In this document: positions 22,591-31,459 of the stretch, piece by piece
Layout of the letters: each line of letters begins with the position of its first letter
Numbering within the stretch: the first letter of the stretch is position 1
From: Microbacterium hydrocarbonoxydans
Lineage (GTDB): Bacteria > Actinomycetota > Actinomycetes > Actinomycetales > Microbacteriaceae
NCBI RefSeq assembly: GCF_023715885.1
Contig: NZ_JAMBOY010000006.1
Coordinates: 62,001 to 126,000 of the forward strand
DNA length: 64,000 nt
Reading direction: 5' to 3'
Made by a program: the position numbers and the translations under genes
Notes under the pieces: model-generated
The model's database searches: none
What the model was told of the DNA's origin: nothing
What the model saw: only the letters and a program-made list of their open reading frames with translations

Positions 22591-23186
22591 CGCGCGCGGA
22601 TCCGCTGCCAGAGGGCGTCCGTCTGCGCGACGGTCTCCTCCAGCGTGCCGGAGGTGTCGATCACCTCGTCCGCGATCGCCAGCCGTCGCTCGTCCGACAC
22701 CTGCGCGTCGATGCGGTCCTGTGCTGCTTCGCGTTCCATGCCTCGGAGTTCGATGAGCCGCTCGAGACGGACGTCCGCGGGGGCGTGCGCCACGACGACC
22801 AGGTCCCAGGGGTCGTCGACCCTGGCCTCGACGAGGAGAGGCACGTCGTAGACGACGACCCCCTCGGGGTTCTGAGCGGATGCCGCGTCGAATCGCCGCT
22901 GGGACTCGGCGCGCACGGCGGGGTGCACGATGGCGTTGAGCCGCGCGAGCAGGTCGGCATCCGCGAAGACCCGGGCGCCGAGAGCCGCTCGATCGAGCGA
23001 ACCGTCAGGAGCGATCACCTCGTCGCCGAAGACTTCGGCGATCTCCGTCAGCACCGGGCTCCCCGGCGCCTGCACGTCGCGGACGATCTGATCCGCGTCG
23101 ACGATCGTCGCGCCGTGCTCCGCGAGCCTGCGGGCGATGGTCGACTTGCCCGAGGCGATGCCGCCGGTCAGCGCGATGAGAGGCAT
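22587..23186 (-). CDS. coaE: Dephospho-CoA kinase
   Basis: Last step of coenzyme A synthesis: phosphorylates the ribose 3'-hydroxyl of dephospho-CoA. The 199-residue protein starts with the P-loop TGGIASGKST (residues 7-16), followed by DADQIVRDVQAPGSP, and has the lid and CoA-binding segment near VYDVPLLVE. TAGACT lies six bases upstream of the ATG with no SD, so a leaderless start is predicted. It is followed by the MFS gene with a 4-base overlap. No rpsA is adjacent, unlike in some actinobacteria. Confidence 0.96.
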   Translation of the reverse strand: MPLIALTGGIASGKSTIARRLAEHGATIVDADQIVRDVQAPGSPVLTEIAEVFGDEVIAPDGSLDRAALGARVFADADLLARLNAIVHPAVRAESQRRFDAASAQNPEGVVVYDVPLLVEARVDDPWDLVVVAHAPADVRLERLIELRGMEREAAQDRIDAQVSDERRLAIADEVIDTSGTLEETVAQTDALWQRIRAR

Positions 23187-23192
23187 GCCGTC

Positions 23193-23198
23193 AGTCTA
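23193..23198 (-). promoter_or_regulatory. -10 element of coaE
   Basis: TAGACT on the minus strand, six bases (GACGGC), then ATG. Confidence 0.6.
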
Positions 23199-23216
23199 GG
23201 CTTCGCTGGTCGAGGC

Positions 23217-23798
23217 TCAGCGCGACAGCAGCTGCCGCCGCGAGCTGATCACACCGGTGTCGAAGCCGGCGAGATGCAGCCCGCCGTGGAACCGCGCGTG
23301 CTCGATCTTGACGCAGCGGTCCATCACGACGGAGAGACCTGCGCTCTGCGCCAGCGTTGCGGCATCCTCGTTCCAGGATCCGAGCTGCAGCCACAACGCC
23401 TTCGCGCCGACGTCGATCGCCTCCTGGGCGACGCCTGGCAGGTCTTCGTGACGGCGGAACACATCGACGAGGTCGGGCACCACGGGCAGGTCGGCGAGAG
23501 ACGAGTACACCGGCTGGCCGAGGATCTCCGTCTCCCTCGGATTCACCAGGTAGACGTCGTACGGCGTGCTCGAGAGCAGGTACGTGGCGACGAAGTACGA
23601 CGCGCGGGCCGGGTTGTTCGACGCGCCGACGATCGCGATGGACTTCGTACGGCGGAGGATCGCGAACCGCTCCTGCTGTCCTGGACCGATCCAGGTGCGC
23701 CCGGCAGGCTCGGGTGCGGCGCCGGGCAGCGCGCAGGCCGCCGCGTCCTGCGGGGCGGGAACGGCGCAGCTGTCGCCGGCCAGGGTCGTGTCGCTCAT
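23217..23798 (-). CDS. CoA-binding domain protein, last gene of the sulfur operon
   Basis: A 193-residue protein. The first 35 residues are low-complexity with two cysteines. A Rossmann-like CoA-binding domain follows (KSIAIVGASNNPARASYFVATYL near 53-75, then VNPRETEILGQPVYSSLADLP and GAKALWLQLGSWNEDA). Such YccU-like proteins bind CoA, but no reaction is established. The ATG overlaps the stop of the sulfhydrylase gene in ATGA, so the pairing is tight. Confidence 0.85.
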   Translation of the reverse strand: MSDTTLAGDSCAVPAPQDAAACALPGAAPEPAGRTWIGPGQQERFAILRRTKSIAIVGASNNPARASYFVATYLLSSTPYDVYLVNPRETEILGQPVYSSLADLPVVPDLVDVFRRHEDLPGVAQEAIDVGAKALWLQLGSWNEDAATLAQSAGLSVVMDRCVKIEHARFHGGLHLAGFDTGVISSRRQLLSR

Positions 23799-25099
23799 CG
23801 GTTCTCCCCCGTCGCGATCGTGAGGGCCTGGTCCAGGTCCCAGATGATGTCTTCGGCGTCTTCGAGGCCGACCGAGATGCGGATGAGATCCGAGCGCACG
23901 CCCGCCCCGACCAGCTGCTCGTCGGTGAGCTGCCGGTGCGTCGTCGACGCGGGGTGGATCACGAGGGTCCTCGCGTCTCCGATGTTCGCGAGGTGCGAGG
24001 CGAGCTGCAGGTTCTCGATGAGTCTCTCCCCCGCGACGCGGCCGTCGTCGGCTTTGACGCCGAAGGCGAAGACCGGCCCAGGGCCGAGCGGCAGGTACTT
24101 CGCGGCCCGCTCGTGATGCGGATGCTCCTCGAGCCCCGCCCAGGTCACGTAGGCGACCCGAGGGTCGGCGGCGAGCCATTCCGCGACGACCCTCGCGTTC
24201 GCGAGGTGGGCGTCGATGCGCTGCGGCAGGGTCTCGATGCCCTGCAGCAGGTTGAACGCGGCCTGCGGGCTCAGCGCCGGGCCGATGTCGCGGAGCTGCT
24301 CGGTGCGCAGCTTCGTCAGGAACCCGTACTCCCCGAAGTTGTCCCACCACTTGATGCCGCCGTACGAGGCGACCGGCTCGGTCATCTGCGGGAAGCGGCC
24401 GTTCCCCCAGTCGAACGTGCCCTTCTCGATCACGATGCCGCCGAGGGTCGTGCCGTGCCCGCCCAGGAACTTCGTGACCGAGTGGATGACGATGTCGGCG
24501 CCGTGCTCGAGCGGGCGCGCGAGGTACGGCGTGGCCAGGGTCGCGTCGACGACGAGCGGGACGCCCGCCGCATGGGCGACCTCGGCGAGACCCTCGATGT
24601 CGGCGATCTCACCGGAGGGGTTGCCGATCATCTCGACGTACACGACCTTGGTCTCCGGCCGGATCGCCGCCGCGAAGTCTGCCGGATCGGTCGAGGCGAC
24701 GAACGTCGTGTCGACGCCGAAGCGGCGCAGGGTCACGTCGAGCTGAGTCACGGTGCCGCCATACAGTTGGGCGGCGGCGACGACGTGATCGCCGGCACCC
24801 ACGAGCGCGGCGAACGTGATGAACTCGGCGCTCATGCCGGATGCCGTCGCGACGGCACCGATCCCGCCCTCGAGCGAGGCGAGGCGCTCCTCCAGCGCGG
24901 CGACCGTGGGGTTGCCGATGCGCGAGTAGATGTTCCCGTACTTCTGCAGGGCGAAGAGGTTGCCCGCGTCGGCGGCGTCGTCGAAGACGAATGACGTGGT
25001 CTGGTAGATCGGCACGGCGCGCGCGCCGGTCGACGCGTCCGGCGTGCCTCCGGCGTGCAGCGCTCTGGTGCGGAATCCGAATCGGTGCTCTTCCGTCAT
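23795..25099 (-). CDS. metY: O-acetylhomoserine sulfhydrylase (MetY type)
   Basis: PLP enzyme that replaces the acetyl group of O-acetylhomoserine with sulfide to give homocysteine plus acetate, the direct sulfhydrylation route to methionine. The 434-residue protein has the Cys/Met-metabolism fold: YSRIGNPT near 55, SGMSAEF, VDATLATPYLARP and the PLP lysine in HSVTKFLGGHGT. The length and the C-terminal HPASTTHRQL fit the MetY branch rather than the shorter gamma-synthase branch. The start overlaps the acs stop in ATGA. Confidence 0.93.
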   Translation of the reverse strand: MTEEHRFGFRTRALHAGGTPDASTGARAVPIYQTTSFVFDDAADAGNLFALQKYGNIYSRIGNPTVAALEERLASLEGGIGAVATASGMSAEFITFAALVGAGDHVVAAAQLYGGTVTQLDVTLRRFGVDTTFVASTDPADFAAAIRPETKVVYVEMIGNPSGEIADIEGLAEVAHAAGVPLVVDATLATPYLARPLEHGADIVIHSVTKFLGGHGTTLGGIVIEKGTFDWGNGRFPQMTEPVASYGGIKWWDNFGEYGFLTKLRTEQLRDIGPALSPQAAFNLLQGIETLPQRIDAHLANARVVAEWLAADPRVAYVTWAGLEEHPHHERAAKYLPLGPGPVFAFGVKADDGRVAGERLIENLQLASHLANIGDARTLVIHPASTTHRQLTDEQLVGAGVRSDLIRISVGLEDAEDIIWDLDQALTIATGENR

Positions 25100-27102
25100 G
25101 CTGTCCTCAGTTCGACGTTCGTGAGCGCGGCGGCGATGTCGTCGACGGCCCAGGGGTTCTGCAGAGAAGTGGTGTCGCCGAGCGGCGGCGCCTCGCGGCC
25201 GGCTCGTCGGTCCTGCTCGGCCTCCCACAGCTGTGCGAGCAGGCGGCGCATGATCTTGCCGGAGCGGGTCTTGGGCAGGTCGGGTACCACGACCACATGC
25301 TTGGGTTTGGCGACCGGCCCGATGGCGCGCGCCACCTCGCTGCGGAGGTCGGCCGACGAGACCGCGGATCGCCCGGACGGCGTCACGAAGGCGACCACGG
25401 CCTGTCCGGTCACGGGGTCGGAGACTCCGGCTGTGCCCGCCTCCCCCACGGTGTCGTTGGCCACGAGCGCCGACTCGATCTCGATCGTCGAGAGGCGGTG
25501 CCCCGAGACGTTCACCACGTCGTCGAGGCGTCCGAGGATCCGGATGTATCCGTCGTCATCACGTGTGGCTCCGTCTCCCGCGACGTAGTAGCCGCCCCAG
25601 TCGCCGTGCCCCGCGTACGCCGCCCAGTACGCGGACCGGTACCGCGCCGGGTCACCCCACACCGTCCTGGCCATTCCCGGCCAGGGGCGGCGCACCACCA
25701 GGGTGCCCGAGCGGCCGGGTGCGACCTCGACGCCGTGCTCGTCCACGACGGTCGCGTCGATGCCGGGGAGCGGGACGGACGCCGAGCCGGGCTTGAGGGT
25801 GGTCACCCCCGGAAGCGGAGCGATCATGGCAGCGCCCGTCTCAGACTGCCACCAGGTGTCGACCACCGGGAGCTCGTCGCGTCCGAAGTTGCGACGGAAC
25901 CACACCCACGCCTCCGGGTTGATCGCCTCGCCGACCGTGCCGAGCAGGCGCAGCGTCGAGAGGTCGTGCCCCGCCGGGAGGTCGGCCCCGAACCAGGTCA
26001 TGAAGGTCCGGATGAGCGTGGGAGCCGTGTAGTAGACGGTGACGCCGTAGCGCTCGATGATCTCGAGGTGGCGTTCGCGGTGCGGCGTGTCCGGCGTTCC
26101 CTCGTAGATGACCTGCGTCAGCCCGTTGGAGAGCGGACCGTATATCTCGTACGTGTGGGCCGTCACCCAGGCGAGGTCGGCCGTGCACCAGTGCACATCG
26201 TCGGGCTTCGCATCGAAGTGCGCCCAGTGCGCCCAACTCGCGTGCGCGAGGTAGCCGCCCGACGTGTGCACGAGGCCCTTCGGCTTACCGGTCGTGCCGG
26301 AGGTGTAGATGATGAAGAGCGGATGCTCGGAATCGAACGCCTCTGCCACGTGGTCGGTCGACGCGGCCTCCACGACGTCGTGCCACCACACGTCGCGCCC
26401 TTCGGTCCAGGGCACGTACTGCCCGGTGCGCCGCAGGACGAGGACGTGCTCGAGGTCGGGGAGGTCGGCGGCCGCGACGTCCGCCGTGGTCTTGACCTCC
26501 GTCGCCGTGCCCCGACGGAACTGGCCGTCGCTCGTGACGAGGAGCTTGGCTCCCGTGTCGGCGAGGCGGAACCGGACGGCCTCGGCGGAGAAGCCTCCGA
26601 AGACGAGGGAGTGCACGGCGCCGATGCGCGCGCACGCGAGGGTGACGACGATCGTCTCGACGAGGACGGGCAGGTAGATCACCACGCGGTCACCCGCCCG
26701 GATGCCGAGCGCGATGAGTGCGTTCGCGGCCTGCGCCACCCGGCGCTGCAGGTCGGCGTAAGTGACCGCGGTGCGGTCGCCCGGCTCGCCCTCGAAATGC
26801 AGAGCGACCTTGTCGCCCCGCCCTGCGTCGACGTGGCGGTCGACGCAGTTGTAGGCGACGTTGAGTCGTCCACCCGTGAACCATCGCGCGGAGGGTCCCG
26901 CTTCTGCCGTCGGCGGCTGCCAGTCGAGCGGCGTCTCCCAGGGCTTCGCCCAGTCGAGTCGGCGCGCAGCCTGCTCCCAGAACGCGATCGGGTCGCTCTC
27001 CGCCTCCGCATAGGCCTCGGCCGTCACGTTCGCGGTGGCGGCGAGACGGGCCGGCGCCGGATAGGTCCGCTCCTCGACCAGTCGCGCCTCGTCCACCGTC
27101 AC
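25096..27102 (-). CDS. acs: Acetyl-CoA synthetase (AMP-forming)
   Basis: Activates acetate through acetyl-AMP to acetyl-CoA. The 668-residue protein has the full set of motifs: P-loop YTSGTTGKPKGLVH, VGEAINPEAW, DTWWQSETGA, YYVAGDGATRDDDGY and the adenylation lysine in PKTRSGKIMRR. The acyl-pocket context favours acetate over propionate but is not decisive. The GTG at 27102 was chosen because it forms a GTGA overlap with the permease stop; another GTG lies two codons later. Placement inside a sulfur operon is unusual and discussed in the findings. Confidence 0.92.
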   Translation of the reverse strand: MTVDEARLVEERTYPAPARLAATANVTAEAYAEAESDPIAFWEQAARRLDWAKPWETPLDWQPPTAEAGPSARWFTGGRLNVAYNCVDRHVDAGRGDKVALHFEGEPGDRTAVTYADLQRRVAQAANALIALGIRAGDRVVIYLPVLVETIVVTLACARIGAVHSLVFGGFSAEAVRFRLADTGAKLLVTSDGQFRRGTATEVKTTADVAAADLPDLEHVLVLRRTGQYVPWTEGRDVWWHDVVEAASTDHVAEAFDSEHPLFIIYTSGTTGKPKGLVHTSGGYLAHASWAHWAHFDAKPDDVHWCTADLAWVTAHTYEIYGPLSNGLTQVIYEGTPDTPHRERHLEIIERYGVTVYYTAPTLIRTFMTWFGADLPAGHDLSTLRLLGTVGEAINPEAWVWFRRNFGRDELPVVDTWWQSETGAAMIAPLPGVTTLKPGSASVPLPGIDATVVDEHGVEVAPGRSGTLVVRRPWPGMARTVWGDPARYRSAYWAAYAGHGDWGGYYVAGDGATRDDDGYIRILGRLDDVVNVSGHRLSTIEIESALVANDTVGEAGTAGVSDPVTGQAVVAFVTPSGRSAVSSADLRSEVARAIGPVAKPKHVVVVPDLPKTRSGKIMRRLLAQLWEAEQDRRAGREAPPLGDTTSLQNPWAVDDIAAALTNVELRTA

Positions 27103-27959
27103 GCCCACCGCCGCAGCAGGTACTTCTCGACGAGCGCGAGGATGCCGTTCGTGATCGTCCCGAGCAGCGCGAGCAGGATGATCGACAGGATGATGCGGTC
27201 GACGCGACCATTGCTCTGCGAGTCGGTGAGGAGGAATCCGAGACCCATCGACGAGGCGATGAGCTCCGCAGCGACGAGGAAGAGCCAGGCCTGCGCGAGT
27301 GCGAGGCGAAGGCCCGCGACCACGGACGGCACGACCGCGGGGAGCTGCACGGTGCGGAACAGCGACCACCCTCGGAGGCTGAAGGATCGCCCTGCCTCCA
27401 CGAGCTGCGGATCGACGTGCCGGAGCGCGGAGGCGACGGTCGTGTAGACCGGGAAGAACGCGCCGATCGCGATCAGAGTCACCTTCGACGACTCGCCGAT
27501 CTGCATCCACAGGATCAGCAGCGGCACCCAGGCGAGCGAAGGCACCGCACGGACGGCGGCGAGAGTGGGGCTGAGCAGGATGTCGCCGAGCTGTGACAGC
27601 CCGACGATGCCTGCTGCCGCGAGACCGATGACCGAGCCGATCGCGAACCCCAGCAGCACCCGCTGGACGGAGATCGCGATGTGGGTGTACAGGGCGCCTC
27701 CCTCGGCGAGCTCGACACCCGCGGCGAAGACGGATGCCGGTGTGGGCAGCCGATAGGGCTCGACCATCCCGCTGGTCGTCGAGATCTGCCACGCCGCGAC
27801 GATGAGGATCGGCAGCAGCACACCCCCCGCGATGCGCACCACCGGGCGCTCCCATCCGCGGCGGGCTCGCCGCTGGGAGGGGCGGTACTGCCCCTTCGCC
27901 GCATCGAGCGCGTCGCGTGCGTCTGCGGGCACGACCACGCGCTGGTCGAGGTCGGTCAC
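27099..27959 (-). CDS. ssuC: ABC transporter permease, sulfonate/taurine/nitrate type
   Basis: A 286-residue inner-membrane permease with about six helices (VLLPILIVAAWQI, VLLGFAIGSVIGLAAAGIVG, etc.). The EAA loop that contacts the ATPase is VDPQLVEAGRSFSLRGWSLFRTVQLP near residues 180-205. The family imports small sulfonates or related compounds. The start is GTG in a GTGA overlap with the binding-protein gene. The symbol indicates family; the substrate is not proven. Confidence 0.88.
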   Translation of the reverse strand: MTDLDQRVVVPADARDALDAAKGQYRPSQRRARRGWERPVVRIAGGVLLPILIVAAWQISTTSGMVEPYRLPTPASVFAAGVELAEGGALYTHIAISVQRVLLGFAIGSVIGLAAAGIVGLSQLGDILLSPTLAAVRAVPSLAWVPLLILWMQIGESSKVTLIAIGAFFPVYTTVASALRHVDPQLVEAGRSFSLRGWSLFRTVQLPAVVPSVVAGLRLALAQAWLFLVAAELIASSMGLGFLLTDSQSNGRVDRIILSIILLALLGTITNGILALVEKYLLRRWA

Positions 27960-28999
27960 TCTCCGCCGACCGCCTTCGTGGCGAACGTGTCGTTGACGAT
28001 GGACTCCAGCGCCTTGTCGACGGACTCCTTGCCGCCCTGCACATCGCCCGAGTCCACCAGCACCGGAGCGATCTTCTCGAGGACCGCGATCTGGTCGTCG
28101 CCGGGGACGCCGCTCACGTCGAGGTTCGAACGCTCCTCGATCACGGTCGTCGCGACGGCGGGGTCGATGCCCGCGACCTCGGCGAGCAGTGCGGCGGTCT
28201 CCTCGGGGTTCTCCAGCGCCCACTCGCGGGCCTGCTCGTACGCGTCGACGACGGCTTGGGCGAGGTCGGCGTGATTCTCGATGAAGTCCTCGGTGGCGTT
28301 CAGGAAGCCGTAGGAGTTGAAGTCGACGTTGCGGTAGATCAGCTTGTCGCCGGATTCGACTTCGGCGGCGGCCATGATGGGGTCCAGCCCCGACCAGGCG
28401 GCCACCGATCCGCCGTCGAGGGCAGCGCGTCCGTCGGCGTGCTGCAGGTTCTGCACCTCGACGTCGTCGATCGACAGCCCTGCCTCCTCGAGCGCCTGCA
28501 GGAGGAAGAAGTAGGGGTCGGTGCCCTTGGTCGCGGCGACCGACTTGCCCGCGAGATCCTCGACCGAGGTGATGTCGCTGTCGGGTCCGACGACGATCGC
28601 CGCCCACTCCGGCTGCGAGTAGATGTCGATCACCTGGATCGGAGAGCCGTTGGCGCGCGCGAGCAGGGCGGCCGAACCCGCCGTCGATCCAACATCGATC
28701 GATCCGGAGCGCAGCAGCTCGTTGGCCTTGTTCGAACCGGCGGACTGCACCCACTCGACTGTGACGTCGTCGCCGAGGATCTCCTCGAGCAGTCCCTGGT
28801 CCTTCACGACGAGGCTGAGCGGGTTGTACGTGGCGAAGTCGAGGGAGATCGTGTCGGACGACCATTCGCCGGATGCGGCGGTGTCGGCCTCCGCGGTGTC
28901 GGCGGGGGCGTCCTCCCCTGCGACGCAGCCCGTGGCCACGAGCATCATCGTGCCCGCGATCGCGATCGCAGGGATGATTCGGCGGGTGATGGTGCTCAT
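27956..28999 (-). CDS. ssuA: ABC transporter substrate-binding lipoprotein, sulfonate type
   Basis: A 347-residue lipoprotein. The signal peptide ends in the lipobox LVATGC with C25, followed by an acidic linker. The mature part has the type II binding fold of SsuA/TauA/NrtA proteins (SGSIDVGSTAGSAALLARANGSP, VAATKGTDPYFFLLQAL, LQHADGRAALDGGSVAAWSGLDP). The aspartates near the presumed pocket do not identify the ligand. Overlaps: ATGA with the ATPase gene upstream, GTGA with the permease gene downstream. Confidence 0.9.
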   Translation of the reverse strand: MSTITRRIIPAIAIAGTMMLVATGCVAGEDAPADTAEADTAASGEWSSDTISLDFATYNPLSLVVKDQGLLEEILGDDVTVEWVQSAGSNKANELLRSGSIDVGSTAGSAALLARANGSPIQVIDIYSQPEWAAIVVGPDSDITSVEDLAGKSVAATKGTDPYFFLLQALEEAGLSIDDVEVQNLQHADGRAALDGGSVAAWSGLDPIMAAAEVESGDKLIYRNVDFNSYGFLNATEDFIENHADLAQAVVDAYEQAREWALENPEETAALLAEVAGIDPAVATTVIEERSNLDVSGVPGDDQIAVLEKIAPVLVDSGDVQGGKESVDKALESIVNDTFATKAVGGE

Positions 29000-29850
29000 C
29001 GGTTCTCCTCGGGGGACGTGCGGTGGTGGGTGTCGACGCCGAGTCCTTCGAGGAGCTCGGCGCGGAGGTCTGCGAGGCCGCGGTCGGCGCGGTCCCGGGG
29101 ACGCGCGCCCGGAACCGTGACGATGCGGGCGATGGATGGAGCCGCGGCATCCGTGTCGCTCGTGAGGGTGCGCAGCAGGAGGACGCGATCAGCCAGGTAG
29201 AGAGCCTCCTCGACGTCGTGCGTCACGAGGAGGACGGTGGTCGGCTCGGCGGCATGGATCTTCAGGAGCAGGTCGTGCATGCGCAGCCTGGTGAGGGCGT
29301 CGAGTGCGCCGAACGGCTCGTCGAGCAGCAGCACGCCGGGGTTCCTGGCGAGAGCGCGGGCGAGGGATGCGCGCTGCGCCATTCCGCCCGACACCTCGCG
29401 CGGGCGTTGCGCGGCCGCGTGCTCGAGGCCGACGAGGTGGAGCAGCTCGTCGACGCGCTCGCGGCTTTCACGGCGGGGCGTGCGCCGAGGGAGTCCGAGC
29501 TCGACGTTCTGGGCGAGGGTCCGCCACGGCAGCAGCCGGGGCTCCTGAAAGGCGACAGCGGTGCGCTCATCGGCATCGGCGACGGCCGCGCCGCCGAGTT
29601 CGATCCGGCCGCGGCTCGGGGTGTCCAATCCGCCGATCAGCCGCAGCAGTGTGGACTTCCCGCAGCCCGAGGGCCCGACGACGGCGACGATCTCCCCTGC
29701 GGCCACGTCGACATCGACGCCCCGCAGGACTTCCCGCCGCCCGGTCGCGAGCGGGAACGAGCGCTCGACCGCGTCCAGTCGCACGGATGCGGCGGCGCCG
29801 GGCGCCCCCGGAGCGCGCGACGCTGCGGGCGCGTTCAGCAGGGAGGTCAT
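28996..29850 (-). CDS. ssuB: ABC transporter ATP-binding protein, sulfonate type
   Basis: A 284-residue ATPase that powers the importer. Walker A is GPSGCGKSTLLRL near residue 60, the Q-loop is FQEPRLLPWRTLAQNVELGL, the signature is VSGGMAQRASLARAL, Walker B is VLLLDEPFGALDALTR and the switch histidine is in LLVTHDVEEALYLADRV. It is the first gene of the six-gene operon. GAAGG precedes the ATG, and TACGCT lies 18 bases upstream. Confidence 0.9.
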   Translation of the reverse strand: MTSLLNAPAASRAPGAPGAAASVRLDAVERSFPLATGRREVLRGVDVDVAAGEIVAVVGPSGCGKSTLLRLIGGLDTPSRGRIELGGAAVADADERTAVAFQEPRLLPWRTLAQNVELGLPRRTPRRESRERVDELLHLVGLEHAAAQRPREVSGGMAQRASLARALARNPGVLLLDEPFGALDALTRLRMHDLLLKIHAAEPTTVLLVTHDVEEALYLADRVLLLRTLTSDTDAAAPSIARIVTVPGARPRDRADRGLADLRAELLEGLGVDTHHRTSPEENR

Positions 29851-29868
29851 GCCTTCATGCTGTCCGAG

Positions 29869-29910
29869 AGCGTACCCGTGTCACGAACCGCTTCGTAATG
29901 TTCGGTCACG
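29869..29910 (-). promoter_or_regulatory. Promoter/operator region of the sulfur operon
   Basis: On the minus strand TACGCT (29869-29874) is a candidate -10. Just upstream lie two nested inverted repeats: ACGAA-CCGC-TTCGT at 29883-29896 and CGAAC-N11-GTTCG at 29884-29904. They are suitable as a binding site for a dimeric sulfur regulator, which is not in the window. Confidence 0.4.
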
Positions 29911-29950
29911 TAAGCCCGGGTCCGACTTCAACGCCCAATCCCCGGAGACG

Positions 29951-29988
29951 CGGAACGGGCCGCCACTCCGAAGAGTGACGGCCCGTTC
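29951..29988 (-). terminator. Terminator of rpsA
   Basis: The 11-bp stem GGAACGGGCCG/CGGCCCGTTCC with an inner ACT/AGT pairing lies 16 bases after the rpsA stop. Confidence 0.8.
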
Positions 29989-30004
29989 CGGTGAGAATCG
30001 ATGC

Positions 30005-31459
30005 TCAGGAGTTGCCGCCCGAGAGCTTCTCGCGCAGAGCCGCGAGAGCCTCGTCGTCCGCGAGCGTGCCCGCACCGGCGGCCTCGCTCGAGAAGGACTG
30101 ACCACCGAAGTCGTCGCCGGCCGCAGCCTCGGCCTCGGCCGCCTTCGCGACCTGGGCCTTGTGCGCCTCCCAGCGAGCCTGGGCCGCAGCGTACTCCTGC
30201 TCCCATGCCTCGCGCTGGGCGTCGAAGCCTTCCTTCCAGGCACCCGTCTCGGCGTCGAAGCCCTCCGGGTACTTGTACTCGCCGTTCTCGTCGTACTCCG
30301 CGACCATGCCGTACAGGGCCGGGTCGAACTCGGTGCCGTTGGGGTCGACCGACTCGTTGGCCTGCTTCAGCGACAGCGAGATGCGACGACGCTCGAGGTC
30401 GATGTCGATGACCTTGACGAAGACCTCTTCGCCGACCGACACGACCTGCTCGGCGAGCTCGACGTGCTTGCTCGAGAGCTCCGAGATGTGCACGAGGCCC
30501 TCGATGCCGTCTGCAACGCGCACGAACGCGCCGAACGGAACGAGCTTGGTGACCTTACCCGGCGTGACCTGGCCGATCGCGTGGGTGCGGGCGAAGACCT
30601 GCCACGGGTCCTCCTGCGTCGCCTTCAGCGACAGCGAGACGCGCTCGCGGTCGAGGTCGACCTCGAGGATCTCGACGGTGACCTCCTGGCCCACCTCGAC
30701 GACCTCGGAGGCGTGCTCGATGTGCTTCCAGGACAGCTCGGAGACGTGCACGAGACCGTCGACGCCGCCGAGGTCGACGAACGCACCGAAGTTGACGATC
30801 GACGAGACGACGCCCTTGCGGACCTGGCCCTTGTGCAGGTTGTTGAGGAACGTGGTGCGCGACTCGGACTGCGTCTGCTCGAGCAGGGCGCGGCGCGAGA
30901 GCACGACGTTGTTGCGGTTCTTGTCGAGCTCGAGGATCTTGGCCTCGATCTCCTGGCCGAGGTACGGCGTGAGGTCGCGGACGCGGCGCAGCTCGATGAG
31001 CGAGGCCGGCAGGAAGCCGCGGAGGCCGATGTCGACGATGAGTCCACCCTTGACGACCTCGATGACCGTACCGGTGACGACGCCGTCGTTCTCCTTGATC
31101 TTCTCGACGTCTCCCCAGGCGCGCTCGTACTGCGCACGCTTCTTGGAGAGGATCAGGCGGCCTTCCTTGTCCTCCTTCTGGAGAACGAGAGCCTCGACCT
31201 CGTCGCCGACCTTGACGACCTCGTTGGGGTCGACGTCGTGCTTGATGGAGAGCTCGCGCGAGGGGATGACACCCTCGGTCTTGTAACCGACGTCGAGCAG
31301 GACCTCATCGCGGTCGATCTTGACGATCGTGCCCTCGATGATGTCGCCGTCGTTGAAGAACTTCAGGGTCTTCTCGACCGCGGCCAGGAAGTCCTCAGCA
31401 GATCCGATGTCGTTGATGGCGACCTGCTTGGTGGCCGGGGCGGTCGTTGCGGTAGTCAT
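30005..31459 (-). CDS. rpsA: 30S ribosomal protein S1
   Basis: Binds mRNA and helps place it on the 30S subunit. The 484-residue protein has four S1 RNA-binding repeats starting near residues 35, 125, 210 and 295 (for example GDIIEGTIVKIDRDEVLLDVGY and VVSSIVNFGAFVDLGGVDGLVHVSELSW). A Glu/Ala/Trp-rich acidic tail follows from about 395 (EAWEQEYAAAQARWEAHKAQ), typical of actinobacterial S1. An AAGGACAA ribosome-binding site precedes the ATG. Confidence 0.97.
   Translation of the reverse strand: MTTATTAPATKQVAINDIGSAEDFLAAVEKTLKFFNDGDIIEGTIVKIDRDEVLLDVGYKTEGVIPSRELSIKHDVDPNEVVKVGDEVEALVLQKEDKEGRLILSKKRAQYERAWGDVEKIKENDGVVTGTVIEVVKGGLIVDIGLRGFLPASLIELRRVRDLTPYLGQEIEAKILELDKNRNNVVLSRRALLEQTQSESRTTFLNNLHKGQVRKGVVSSIVNFGAFVDLGGVDGLVHVSELSWKHIEHASEVVEVGQEVTVEILEVDLDRERVSLSLKATQEDPWQVFARTHAIGQVTPGKVTKLVPFGAFVRVADGIEGLVHISELSSKHVELAEQVVSVGEEVFVKVIDIDLERRRISLSLKQANESVDPNGTEFDPALYGMVAEYDENGEYKYPEGFDAETGAWKEGFDAQREAWEQEYAAAQARWEAHKAQVAKAAEAEAAAGDDFGGQSFSSEAAGAGTLADDEALAALREKLSGGNS

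Noticed and set aside
29851..30004. SAM or other sulfur riboswitch ahead of the sulfur operon
   Set aside because: The gap is short and holds only the operon promoter region and the rpsA terminator. No multi-helix aptamer core is seen.
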